This document shows positions 8,853 through 16,805 of a DNA stretch of 64,000 nt, piece by piece. The stretch's first letter is position 1. Each line of letters opens with the position of its first letter. The notes below the pieces were generated by a model. The model had not been told where the DNA came from and did not search any database. It saw only the letters and a list, made by a program, of their open reading frames with translations. This DNA is from Roseomonas mucosa (GTDB lineage Bacteria; Pseudomonadota; Alphaproteobacteria; Acetobacterales; Acetobacteraceae). The stretch is taken from the NCBI GenBank assembly GCA_945878375.1, contig CAMDWG010000001.1:372001-436000 (forward strand), written 5' to 3'. Position numbers and translations under genes: made by a program.

Positions 8853-9134
8853 TCAGCGCGCCTCCAGCCAATGTTCGAAGACCTCGACCAGCAGCGTGTC
8901 GCCTTGCTTGCCTTCGTCGAACAGCGCGGGCTGGTCGAAGCGGACATGATAGAGCGGCACGCGCGCGGCGGGGCGGCCGAAGGCCAGATCCTCGGGGTTC
9001 GGGAAGGCGCCGAGGGGGCGTTCCACCACGCCCATGCGGCCGCGCAGGTAATGCGGCGTGCGGATGTGGCAGGGGCCGCGCAATTCGGGGAAGTCGTGCT
9101 TGACGCGGATCGCGTCGCCGGGCTGGAAGCGCAT
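8853..9134 (-). CDS. nitrile hydratase beta subunit, C-terminal half as a separate protein
   Basis: This 93-residue protein matches only the SH3-like C-terminal half of a nitrile hydratase beta chain: FQPGDAIRVKHDFPELRGPCHIRTPHYLRGRMG near the start and PLYHVRFDQPALF later. The preceding gene stops in a TGATG overlap, giving the ATG at 9134 (a GTG at 9137 is the alternative). A free-standing half beta chain is the arrangement of thiocyanate hydrolase and of the three-subunit toyocamycin nitrile hydratase. Confidence 0.85.
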   Translation of the reverse strand: MRFQPGDAIRVKHDFPELRGPCHIRTPHYLRGRMGVVERPLGAFPNPEDLAFGRPAARVPLYHVRFDQPALFDEGKQGDTLLVEVFEHWLEAR

Positions 9135-9427
9135 CACGCCAGATCCTCCGCCGCGATCACGCCCTTCGCCACCATGGTCGTGGCGATGGAGCGCAGCCAG
9201 CGTTCATAATAGCCCAGCGCGTGGTACTCGGCCTCGGGCAGGGATTCGATGCCGCGCCGCAACTCGTCCACCGTCATCAGGCGCTTGGCCGCCAGCAGCT
9301 GGCGCAGCGCATCGACGCGCTTGCCGAAGGCATCGGGCGGCCCGTCATCATCCGGATCGACCGGCGTGCAGCGGAAGCGGGCGGCCCCGCCCAGGTCATG
9401 GGTCGCGGGGGCTGGCGTGTCGCTCAC
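9134..9427 (-). CDS. nitrile hydratase beta subunit, N-terminal half as a separate protein
   Basis: This 97-residue protein resembles the N-terminal helical part of nitrile hydratase beta chains: MTVDELRRGIESLP, then YYERWLRSIATTMVAKGVI. The same fold occurs in the small activator proteins of this family, so it could instead be the metallochaperone. Because the next gene encodes the missing C-terminal half, a split beta chain is the simpler reading. It overlaps its upstream neighbour by four bases (ATGA) and its downstream neighbour by one. Confidence 0.8.
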   Translation of the reverse strand: MSDTPAPATHDLGGAARFRCTPVDPDDDGPPDAFGKRVDALRQLLAAKRLMTVDELRRGIESLPEAEYHALGYYERWLRSIATTMVAKGVIAAEDLA

Positions 9428-10449
9428 TTGACCTCCTCATCGGGCAGCAAGCCCCAGACATCGGCGCGGCGAAGATAGCCGCGATGGGTGGCGACCTGCA
9501 CCTCGCACCAGGCGGAGCCGGGCGCGCATTCGCGAATACGGGCGATCACGCCGCCGCGCAGCCGGGCGACGGCGGGGGCCGATTCCTCGCCGCGCCGACG
9601 CAGCGTGATCTCCGGCGCGCCCCCGGCTGGGCGGACCAGCGCGGTGCGACGGCCCGCGAGGGTGGATTGATGCACCCAGCCTTCCGCGCCATCGGCGTCG
9701 CGCACACGGCGCCAGACCTGGAATTCGCCGACGATCATCACCGGCAGGTCGCGGCGCTGGAAGGTCCATTCGATCGGGAAGGTGGTGTTCGGCCCGACGC
9801 GCATATTCACCTGGTCGGAGCGCAAGGACGCGAAGCGCGGGATCGGCAGCCCGCTGATCTGGCCGGTGGATGGCGCGGGCAGCGGCGGCGGGCCGGGGGG
9901 CGGCGCGGGCTGGGCGGGTTCGGGCGCGCGGCTGGCGGCCGCGGCCGCCCCGGCGGCCCCCGCCGCGGCAGCACCCGCTGCGGCGGCGCCTGCGGCGGGG
10001 GTGCCTGGCGGCGGGCGACGGTTGGCGGGCGGGGATTGGGCCCCGACGGTCGGCGCGGTGGCCGGCGGGCGCGGCTGGACCTGGCCTTGGGACCGAGACT
10101 GAGGCGGCCTGGGCTGGGCGCCAGTCTGGCCCGGCGCGGGTCGTGCCTCTCGTTGCGGGGGGCGGGCCGGGCTAGAGGATGGGGCGGCCTGGGGCGCCGG
10201 GCGCGGGGTGGCCTGCGGCGGCGGCACGACGGGCGGGCGCGGCGCCGGGCTGGCGGGCGGGGGGCTCGCGGCCGGCGGCGTGCCCGGCTGCAAGGGGCGC
10301 GGCGGCGGCAGGCTGCCAGCGCCCGATGGGAGGGCAGTCGTGGCGACGGCCGGGGCGGAGGACGACTGCGGCAGGGCCGGCCCCGCGCTGAGGGCCAGCA
10401 GCAGCAATGCGACTCCGGCGGGCCGCGAGGCGGCACGGGAACAGGGCAT
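9424..10449 (-). CDS. secreted SH3-domain protein with Pro-rich linker
   Basis: This 341-residue protein has a signal peptide (residues 1-28, ending ALPQ) and a long Pro/Ala-rich low-complexity linker (about 35-195). A bacterial SH3 domain pair follows (MRVGPNTTFPIEW; DGAEGWVHQSTLAGRR; then a second unit ending RGYLRRADVWGL). Such domains often bind peptidoglycan. The ATG at 10449 is chosen over upstream in-frame starts because the signal sequence begins there. The stop overlaps the split beta-chain gene by four bases, so it is co-transcribed with a presumably cytoplasmic enzyme, an odd pairing. Confidence 0.8.
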   Translation of the reverse strand: MPCSRAASRPAGVALLLLALSAGPALPQSSSAPAVATTALPSGAGSLPPPRPLQPGTPPAASPPPASPAPRPPVVPPPQATPRPAPQAAPSSSPARPPQREARPAPGQTGAQPRPPQSRSQGQVQPRPPATAPTVGAQSPPANRRPPPGTPAAGAAAAGAAAAGAAGAAAAASRAPEPAQPAPPPGPPPLPAPSTGQISGLPIPRFASLRSDQVNMRVGPNTTFPIEWTFQRRDLPVMIVGEFQVWRRVRDADGAEGWVHQSTLAGRRTALVRPAGGAPEITLRRRGEESAPAVARLRGGVIARIRECAPGSAWCEVQVATHRGYLRRADVWGLLPDEEVK

Positions 10450-10492
10450 ACGCGATCCCTGGGACATTCCCCCGTAGCCGGTCAAGCGGCCA

Positions 10493-10870
10493 TCACAAGG
10501 TCACGATCTGGCCGGGGCCGATGGCGGCGAGGAAGGTGACCACGCCGGCGACCTCCATCCCCTCCGCCAGCGCCTCCGGCGCCATGCCTTCGGCCCGCAG
10601 CCCGGCCTCGCAGGCGATGCGGCGCATCACGAGATCGCCCGCCGCCGCAAGCAGCGTGCCGATCCCCGCGACGCCGCGCGCGGCCAGCATCGCCTCCCGC
10701 TCATCGCCTTCCAGCGGGCGGGCGGCGTCGAACAGGCGGCAGCCGGCATTGGTCGCGAACAGCACCACATCCCGCCCGATCGCCGCCGCGCCGGTGGCGA
10801 GCACCAGCGCGTAATGCGCCCGCTCATGCCCCCCCGAGACCAGCAGGATGCCCAAGGGCTGGGTCATCAT
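10493..10870 (-). CDS. DsrE-family protein
   Basis: This 125-residue protein has the DsrE/F-like alpha/beta fold: LGILLVSGGHERAHYALVLATGAAAIGRDVVLFATNAG at the start and a helix-rich remainder containing MRRIACEAGLRAEGM, with one Cys at the position where DsrE-type sulfur carriers often have one. It starts seven bases after the MoeB/ThiF stop. The coupling to an adenylyltransferase suggests a sulfur-transfer role, but that is inference. Confidence 0.75.
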   Translation of the reverse strand: MMTQPLGILLVSGGHERAHYALVLATGAAAIGRDVVLFATNAGCRLFDAARPLEGDEREAMLAARGVAGIGTLLAAAGDLVMRRIACEAGLRAEGMAPEALAEGMEVAGVVTFLAAIGPGQIVTL

Positions 10871-10877
10871 GGCTGGC

Positions 10878-11729
10878 TCATGGCGCGGCGCAGGCCGGGG
10901 CTGGCGCATCGGCATGCGCCGACAGGTCGTGGATGGTGGCGTGCTCGCCGCAGAGCGCGCAGGCCGGGTCGCGCTTCAGCCGCACGGTGCGGAACCGGGC
11001 ATCCAGCGCATCCCACAGCAGCAGCCGGCCCGACAGACCCTCCCCGATCCCGAGGATGAGCTTCAGCACCTCGGTGGCTTGCAGCGTGCCCATCACGCCC
11101 GTCACCGCGCCGAGCACACCGGCTTCCGAACAGGTCGGCACCAGCCCTTCGGGTGGCGGTTCGGGGTGCAGGCAGCGGTGGCAGGGATGCGCTTCACCTT
11201 CATGCCCGCGGAAGACCGAAAGCTGTCCCTCGAAGCGCAGCACCGCCGCCGAGACCAGCGGCCGGCCCAGCAGGTGGCAGGCATCGCCCAGCAGGAAGCG
11301 CGTGGCGAAATTGTCGGTGCCGTCGCAGACGATGTCGTAGCGCGGGATCAACTCCCGCGCCGCATCGGCATCCATGCGGCGGGGATGGATCTCGACCTTC
11401 ACCTCGGGGTTCAGCGCGGCGATGGTCTCGGCGGCGCTTTCGGCCTTGTTGCGGCCGATGCGGGCGGTGACATGCGCCACCTGGCGCTGCAGGTTCGAGA
11501 GTTCGAGCGTGTCGTGATCGACCAGCCCGATCGTGCCGACCCCCGCCGCCGCCAGGTAGAGCGCGAGCGGAGAGCCGAGCCCGCCCGCGCCCACCACCAG
11601 CACGCGCGCCGCGCGCAGCTTCGCCTGCCCGATCGCGCCGACTTCCGCCAGCAGGATGTGGCGCGAATAGCGGCGGAGTTCGGCGTCGGTGAAATCGAGG
11701 TCGGGCGAGGCAGCGTCCATCCCGGCCAT
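10878..11729 (-). CDS. moeB: MoeB/ThiF-family adenylyltransferase
   Basis: This protein of about 283 residues has an E1-like fold: RYSRHILL near the N-terminus, nucleotide-binding VVGAGGLGSP at about residue 45, and the DGTDNFATRF segment. Two zinc-type CxxC pairs are present (PCHRC and ACALC). It lacks a C-terminal rhodanese domain, as in bacterial MoeB. It would adenylate the C-terminal Gly of MoaD or ThiS. Two in-frame ATGs (11729 and 11720) are possible and neither has a clear ribosome site. The exact partner (MoaD or ThiS) is uncertain. Confidence 0.85.
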   Translation of the reverse strand: MAGMDAASPDLDFTDAELRRYSRHILLAEVGAIGQAKLRAARVLVVGAGGLGSPLALYLAAAGVGTIGLVDHDTLELSNLQRQVAHVTARIGRNKAESAAETIAALNPEVKVEIHPRRMDADAARELIPRYDIVCDGTDNFATRFLLGDACHLLGRPLVSAAVLRFEGQLSVFRGHEGEAHPCHRCLHPEPPPEGLVPTCSEAGVLGAVTGVMGTLQATEVLKLILGIGEGLSGRLLLWDALDARFRTVRLKRDPACALCGEHATIHDLSAHADAPAPACAAP

Positions 11730-11791
11730 ATGGTCGCCGCGCCCGCCCTGGCGCAAGCGCCCCCAGCCAATGGCGGGGGGCGCCTCCGCAC

Positions 11792-12562
11792 CTACATCAT
11801 GTTCGCCGTCACGCCGCCATCGACGAAGATCAACTGGCCGGAGACGAAGTCGCTGGCCTGGGAGGCCAGGAACACCGCCGTGCCCGCGATCTCCTCGGGC
11901 GCGGCGTAGCGGCCGGCGGGGCAGCGGCGCTTGACCTGCGCCATCCATTCCGCGTTGTCGACCAGGGGCTTGTTCATGTCCGTGTCGAACCAGCCCGGCC
12001 CGATGGCGTTGCACTGGACGTTGTGCGGGCCGAGTTCGACCGCCAGCGCGCGGATGAACATCTTGAGCCCGCCCTTTGCCGCCGAATAGGGCGTGATCGT
12101 CCCGCGCCCGAGATCGGAGGCGAGGCTGCCGGTGGCGATAATCTTGCCGCGCCGCCTTTCCTTCATCCCCGGCACCACCAGCCGCGACAGGCGGAACAGC
12201 GCGGTCAGATGCGTGTCGAGCACGCCGTACCAGCCCTCATCGGTCAGCGTCTCGACCGGGCCGCGATACTGGTTGCCGGCATTGTGCAGCAGGATGTCGA
12301 TGGGGCCGAGGCCGCGCACCACCTGCTCCATCTGCGCCGCGTCGCGCACATCGAAGGCGGCGGTGCGGACGGCGAGCCCCTCCGCGCGCATCGACGCCGC
12401 CTGGGCGTCGAGTGTGGCTTGGTCGCGGCCGTTCAGGATCACCTCGGCCCCGGCGCGGGCGAGGCCGGCGGACATCGCCGCCCCCAGCCCGCGGGAGGCG
12501 CCGGTGACGAGCGCGACACGCCCCGTCAGGTCGAACATGGCGGCATGATGCGGCGATGGCAT
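11792..12562 (-). CDS. SDR oxidoreductase, gluconate 5-dehydrogenase-like
   Basis: This 256-residue short-chain dehydrogenase has cofactor motif TGASRGLG, HNAG in place of NNAG, catalytic Ser in TGSLAS and YSAAK. The segment GPGWFDTDMNKPLV resembles gluconate 5-dehydrogenases. The start at 12562 has GAGGAA eight bases upstream; MFDLTG at 12538 is the alternative. It lies 62 bases ahead of moeB in the same direction. Sugar-acid oxidation would fit an acetic-acid-bacterial relative, but substrate is inferred only from similarity. Confidence 0.85.
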   Translation of the reverse strand: MPSPHHAAMFDLTGRVALVTGASRGLGAAMSAGLARAGAEVILNGRDQATLDAQAASMRAEGLAVRTAAFDVRDAAQMEQVVRGLGPIDILLHNAGNQYRGPVETLTDEGWYGVLDTHLTALFRLSRLVVPGMKERRRGKIIATGSLASDLGRGTITPYSAAKGGLKMFIRALAVELGPHNVQCNAIGPGWFDTDMNKPLVDNAEWMAQVKRRCPAGRYAAPEEIAGTAVFLASQASDFVSGQLIFVDGGVTANMM

Positions 12563-12607
12563 GGGCGGTTCCTCGGGTTCTGGTGCGGGGAGCCTAACCC
12601 GGCCGGA

Positions 12608-13033
12608 TCAGATCAGGCAGAGGGCCCTGAGTTCCGCGCGCAAGGCGGGCGGCAGCTTCTCAAGTCCCGTGGCCTGCGCGGCGCCCTTCGCCACGTCGGG
12701 CGGTGCGGCGGCGGGGTCGAGGTAGCGCCACCCCTGGAAGGGCTTCTGGGGGCGCAGCTCGACCGGGATCAGATCGGGGTCCAGCACCAGGCCGCAGCAA
12801 TCGCTGCCGTCGTCCCATTGCTCCTCCCGCACATCCAGCAGGCGCTGGCGCACGCGCACGAAGCCGCCGATCACCCAGTAGATCGAGCCGCCATCCAGCA
12901 ATTCGGGCACGCGCTTCGGCATCATGCGGGTCTGGTGGCGCAGCGGCGGGTCGAGGCGCCGGCGGCTGGCCTGCCAGGCGGCCAGGTCCGCGACCTCCTT
13001 CACCCCGACGGAGAGCTTGATGATGTGGAGCAT
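12608..13033 (-). CDS. DUF1489 family protein
   Basis: This 141-residue protein opens with MLHIIKLSVGVKEVADLAAWQ, characteristic of DUF1489, a family found mainly in alphaproteobacteria. Other recognisable segments are GGSIYWVIGGFVRVRQ and the C-terminal PQKPFQGWRYLDP. There are no catalytic motifs, signal or membrane segment. The ATG at 13033 fits the family N-terminus. The function is unknown. Confidence 0.88.
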   Translation of the reverse strand: MLHIIKLSVGVKEVADLAAWQASRRRLDPPLRHQTRMMPKRVPELLDGGSIYWVIGGFVRVRQRLLDVREEQWDDGSDCCGLVLDPDLIPVELRPQKPFQGWRYLDPAAAPPDVAKGAAQATGLEKLPPALRAELRALCLI

Positions 13034-13142
13034 GCGCCGGCCATGTGGCACGGGCCCGAGTCCCCACAAGCCCCTATCGCTTGCCCCTCGCCCGCCCCTG
13101 CGTTAGCAGGGGGACGGTTTCAGATCTCAAGGGAGAAGAACA

Positions 13143-14135
13143 ATGCGTCGTCGCGTCATCCTGGCCGGAGCCGGCCTCGCCGCCCCCGTGCTGTTCGGGC
13201 TGCGGCCCGCCGCCGCCCAGCCGCGCAACGCGTCCTGGCCGCGGTCGCTGACCATGGGCACGGCCGCGCCGGGCGGCACCTATGCGCTCTATGGGCCGGC
13301 CTGGGGCCAGATGGCGCAGGAAGCGACGGGGGTGAACATCTCCTACCGCACCACGCAGGGCCCGAACCAGAACATCGTCCTGGTCCAGCGCCGCGAAGTC
13401 GAGATGGGCATGGTGACGATGGGCGTCGCGCTGCAGGCCTGGAACGGCCAGGGCGAGTGGACCCAGGGCAACCGCTTCCGCGACATCCGCGCGATGTTCC
13501 CGATGTACGACACGCCGTTCCACGGCATCGCGCTGAAGTCCTCGGGCATCACCAACCATGCCGGGCTGGCGGGCAAGAATGTCGGCATCGGGCCGCGCGG
13601 CGGCACGCCGGGCACCTACTACCCGCTGATGCTCAACCACCTGGGCTATCGTCCCGCCGCGCTGCGCTTCGGCTCGGCGGCGGATATGGCGGGCCAGCTG
13701 CAGGATCGCCTGCTGGATGCCTTCGTCTTCGCCTCCGGCGTGCCGGTGCCGGCCTTCTCCGAGATCGAGGTGCAGGCCGATGTGAACTACCTCGACTTCA
13801 CGGCCGATGAGATCCAGAAGCTGACGCGGCAATACCCGGAACTCGCGGCGGGCACGCTGCCGATGGGCACCTACCGCAAGCAGGACCGGCCGCTGAACAT
13901 CGTCGGCATGTACAACTTCGCCATCGTCCACCGCAGCATGCCAGAGGACCTGGTCTACGAGATCACCAAGTCGGTGCTCGGCCAGAATGCCCGCCTGCGC
14001 CAGGCGATCGCCGCGGCGTCGGAGACGCTGGCCGCGAACTGGACGAAGAACAGCTTCCTGCCCTTCCACCCCGGCGCGGCGCGCTACCTGCGCGAAGTGG
14101 GCCAGCAGGTGCCGGACAACCTGATCGAGCGGTAA
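13143..14135 (+). CDS. TAXI-family TRAP transporter solute-binding protein
   Basis: This 330-residue periplasmic protein has a signal peptide (residues 1-26, ending AAAQ). It then shows the TAXI family pattern: TMGTAAPGGTYALYGPAWGQ, an early TTQGPNQNI loop, and GIGPRGGTPGTYYPLML. AAGGGAGAA lies just upstream of the ATG. Family members capture glutamate or other carboxylates for a fused 4TM-12TM permease. No TRAP permease gene lies nearby, so it is an orphan in this window. Confidence 0.9.
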   Translation: MRRRVILAGAGLAAPVLFGLRPAAAQPRNASWPRSLTMGTAAPGGTYALYGPAWGQMAQEATGVNISYRTTQGPNQNIVLVQRREVEMGMVTMGVALQAWNGQGEWTQGNRFRDIRAMFPMYDTPFHGIALKSSGITNHAGLAGKNVGIGPRGGTPGTYYPLMLNHLGYRPAALRFGSAADMAGQLQDRLLDAFVFASGVPVPAFSEIEVQADVNYLDFTADEIQKLTRQYPELAAGTLPMGTYRKQDRPLNIVGMYNFAIVHRSMPEDLVYEITKSVLGQNARLRQAIAAASETLAANWTKNSFLPFHPGAARYLREVGQQVPDNLIER

Positions 14136-14143
14136 TGCCGTGT

Positions 14144-14166
14144 GGCCGAAGGTTTCACCTTCGGCC
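14144..14166 (+). terminator. hairpin after the TAXI gene
   Basis: A perfect 10-bp stem (14144-14153 with 14157-14166) and a TTC loop start nine bases after the TAXI stop codon. No T-run follows, so termination or transcript-end protection is possible but unproven. Confidence 0.5.
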
Positions 14167-14195
14167 CCTCAATCGCTGGCGCCGCCATTCGCCGG

Positions 14196-14379
14196 CTTGG
14201 CTCGCCGCACGCGCGGCGGGCCGCATTCGCGGCCTCGGCCTGCTCCGCAGGCCGCAGGTCAGTCCTTCCGGCGCCTTGCACGAGGTGCCCTTCGAACGGG
14301 GCGGTACGCACCGCCCCGTTCACCCCGCGTCAAGACGCGGTGGGCCATGATCCGCCGGAGCTCCTCATCCGGCGGATCA
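14196..14379. repeat. palindromic repeat cluster upstream of the chemoreceptor
   Basis: The stretch between the TAXI and chemoreceptor genes holds no gene. Segment 14196-14241 resembles 43611-43664 (CTTGGCT, CGCCGCAC, GCGGCGG, then an ATTCG core). Further hairpins are about 14299-14318 (GGGGCGGT with ACCGCCCC) and 14348-14379 (TGATCCGCCGG with CCGGCGGATCA). The last ends four bases before the chemoreceptor start and would fold over its ribosome-binding region. Confidence 0.6.
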
Positions 14380-14383
14380 TCTC

Positions 14384-16702
14384 ATGCGCTTCCTTCTCGA
14401 CCTGTCCGTGGGCCGCAAGCTGGCCGCCACCGCCACGCTGTCGGTGCTGATGCTGGCCGCCCTGGTGCTGCTGGTGCGCGAACAGGGCACCGCCGTGGTC
14501 GCGGCGCAGCATGTCCAGGCCCGCACCGATGCCGCGCTGACGCTGATCGAGCAAGGCGCCGATGCGCTGCGCGAGGTGCCGGTGCTGGAACGCGACCTTC
14601 TCCTGACGCAAGACGCCGCCGGCCAGGACCCCGCCCGCACGCGGCTCGCCGCGCGGATCGAGGACGGGATCTCAGGCCTCGACGCCGGCATCGAGGCGCA
14701 TGGCCACCCCGCGATGCGCGCGCAACTGCCCGCCCTGCGCGCCGCGGCGGAAGCCTATGGCGCGGCGCTGGCCGATCTCGCGACCGAACGCGCGAAGCTG
14801 ATCGAGTTGCGCGATGCGCGACTATTCGGCCAGGGCGTCGAGTATGATTCGATCTTCGAATCCGTCAGCGCCGGGCTGAGCTTCGACCTCAGCGGCCCGG
14901 CGGAGGAGGAAGCCCGGCAACGGCTGATGACGGTCCATGCCGCCGTGGGCGACGTCCGGCTCGGCGCCCAGCGCTTGCTGGCGACGGGTGAGGCGACGCA
15001 GATCCGCCGCGTCCGCCGCGGCATCACCCAGGCGCGCGTCCACGGTCGCGGCCTGGCCGGGATCGAGGCGCCGCCACGGCTGCGGGAGGATCTCACCCGG
15101 CTCGGCGCCAGCGCCGCGGGGCTGGCGCTCGCCGCCGAGGAGGTGCTCGCGGCCGGCGAGGTCGTGGCGCGGCTGCGGCAGGACCGGCTCGAGCCCATGC
15201 GCAAGGCGCTGCACGACGAACTGGGCCGGCTGGGCGAGATTTCGCACGCGGTCGCCGCCGAGCGGCGCGAGATGCTGGTGGCCACCGCGCACCGGGTGAA
15301 GGACATCACGCTCTGGACCGGCATCGCCATCGCGCTGGTGGCGGTGCTGTCGGGCCTGGCGATGGCGCGCATGATCGGCGCGCCGCTGCGCCGCCTGGCC
15401 GCCGCGATGGGCGGCATCGCGGCGGGGGATGCCGGTGTCACCGTGCCCGACCGCGGCCGCCGCGACGAGATCGGCGCGATCGCCGAGGCGCTGGAAGCGC
15501 TGCGCGGCACGGTGGGGCGCGCCTTCGCGCAAGGCCAGATGCTGGAACAGCTGCCCACGGCGGTGATGAACGCGGACCCCCATGACGGCTTCCGCATCAC
15601 CTACATGAACGCGGAAACGCACCGGCTGCTGGACCGCATCAAGGACCACCTGCCGATGCCCCCCGACCAGCTCCTGGGCCAGAGCATCGACGTGTTCCAC
15701 GCCATGCCGGACCACCAGGCCCAAATCCTCTCCGACCCATCGCGGCTGCCGCATACCGCGCGGATCAGGCTGGGCGGCGAGGTGCTGCAGCTGACGATCT
15801 CCGCCATCCGCGACGCGAGCGGGGCCTATGCCGGCGCGATGTTGGCCTGGGACGTCGCCACGGAGAAGGTGCGGCTCGCCGACACCTTCGAGCGTGAGGT
15901 GGGCGCGGTGGTGGATGCGGTGGCGAGTTCCGCCGAACGGCTGCAGGCCTCGGCGCGGGACCTGTCCGGCGCGGCCGCGACATCCGGCGAGGAAGCGGCG
16001 GCGGTGGCGGAGGCCGGCGGGCGGGCGACGGCGGATGTGCAATCGGTCGCCGCGGCGTCCGAGGAAATGGCGGCCAGCATCAACGAGATCTCGCGCCGCG
16101 TGACCGAGGCGGCGGAGGTGGCCAGCCGCGCGGTCGCGGAAGCGCGCCAGACGGATGCGACGGTGCAGGGCCTGTCGGACGCCGCCGCGCGCATCGGCGA
16201 CGTGGTGCGCCTGATCGGCGACATCGCCGGCCAGACCAACCTCCTCGCCCTGAATGCGACGATCGAGGCGGCGCGCGCCGGCGTGGCGGGCAAGGGCTTC
16301 GCGGTGGTGGCGTCCGAGGTGAAGTCGCTCGCCGGCCAGACGGCGAAGGCGACGGACGAAATCGCCCGCCAGATCGCGGAGATGCAGGGCGCGACATCCC
16401 AGGCGGTCGCCGCGATCCGCGGCATCGGCAAGACGGTGGAGCGGACCAGCGAGATCGCGACCACCATCGCGGCGGCGGTGGAGGAACAGGGATCCGCAAC
16501 GCGGGAGATCGCGCGGAGCGCCGCGCAGGTGGCGGAGGCGACGAGCACGGTCGCCAGCCGCATCCAGGGCGTGCGCGGCGCGGCGCAGGCGACCGGGGCC
16601 TCGGCCAGCCTCATGCGCGACGACAGCGGCACGCTGGCCTCCCAGGCCGCGGCGCTGCGCGAGAAGGCGGGCGGCTTCCTCCAGGCGGTGCGCGCGATGT
16701 AG
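14384..16702 (+). CDS. methyl-accepting chemotaxis protein with PAS domain
   Basis: This 772-residue inner-membrane receptor has a first membrane helix at about 10-28 and a long periplasmic helical sensor region. A second helix at about 309-329 and HAMP (about 330-380) follow. A PAS-like domain (about 385-500, [13 protein letters not shown]) precedes the cytoplasmic signalling coiled coil. The conserved hairpin tip reads [19 protein letters not shown] at about 615-633. No C-terminal CheR tether pentapeptide is present. It would signal to a CheA-CheW array encoded elsewhere. The ligand is unknown. Confidence 0.93.
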   Translation: MRFLLDLSVGRKLAATATLSVLMLAALVLLVREQGTAVVAAQHVQARTDAALTLIEQGADALREVPVLERDLLLTQDAAGQDPARTRLAARIEDGISGLDAGIEAHGHPAMRAQLPALRAAAEAYGAALADLATERAKLIELRDARLFGQGVEYDSIFESVSAGLSFDLSGPAEEEARQRLMTVHAAVGDVRLGAQRLLATGEATQIRRVRRGITQARVHGRGLAGIEAPPRLREDLTRLGASAAGLALAAEEVLAAGEVVARLRQDRLEPMRKALHDELGRLGEISHAVAAERREMLVATAHRVKDITLWTGIAIALVAVLSGLAMARMIGAPLRRLAAAMGGIAAGDAGVTVPDRGRRDEIGAIAEALEALRGTVGRAFAQGQMLEQLPTAVMNADPHDGFRITYMNAETHRLLDRIKDHLPMPPDQLLGQSIDVFHAMPDHQAQILSDPSRLPHTARIRLGGEVLQLTISAIRDASGAYAGAMLAWDVATEKVRLADTFEREVGAVVDAVASSAERLQASARDLSGAAATSGEEAAAVAEAGGRATADVQSVAAASEEMAASINEISRRVTEAAEVASRAVAEARQTDATVQGLSDAAARIGDVVRLIGDIAGQTNLLALNATIEAARAGVAGKGFAVVASEVKSLAGQTAKATDEIARQIAEMQGATSQAVAAIRGIGKTVERTSEIATTIAAAVEEQGSATREIARSAAQVAEATSTVASRIQGVRGAAQATGASASLMRDDSGTLASQAAALREKAGGFLQAVRAM

Positions 16703-16805
16703 GGGCGGCGGGGCAGCCAAAAGGGCCGGGCGCCGAAGGCTGCCCGGTTGCCCCGCGGCCCCGCCGCGCCTAACTGCCGGGTCGAGCGAAGGATCGGGCA
16801 GGGCG

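Noticed and set aside
9134-9427. Reading this gene as the nitrile hydratase activator (metallochaperone)
   Set aside because: The fold is shared, but the adjacent gene encodes only the beta C-half, so a split beta chain explains both genes better; the alternative is kept in the entry.
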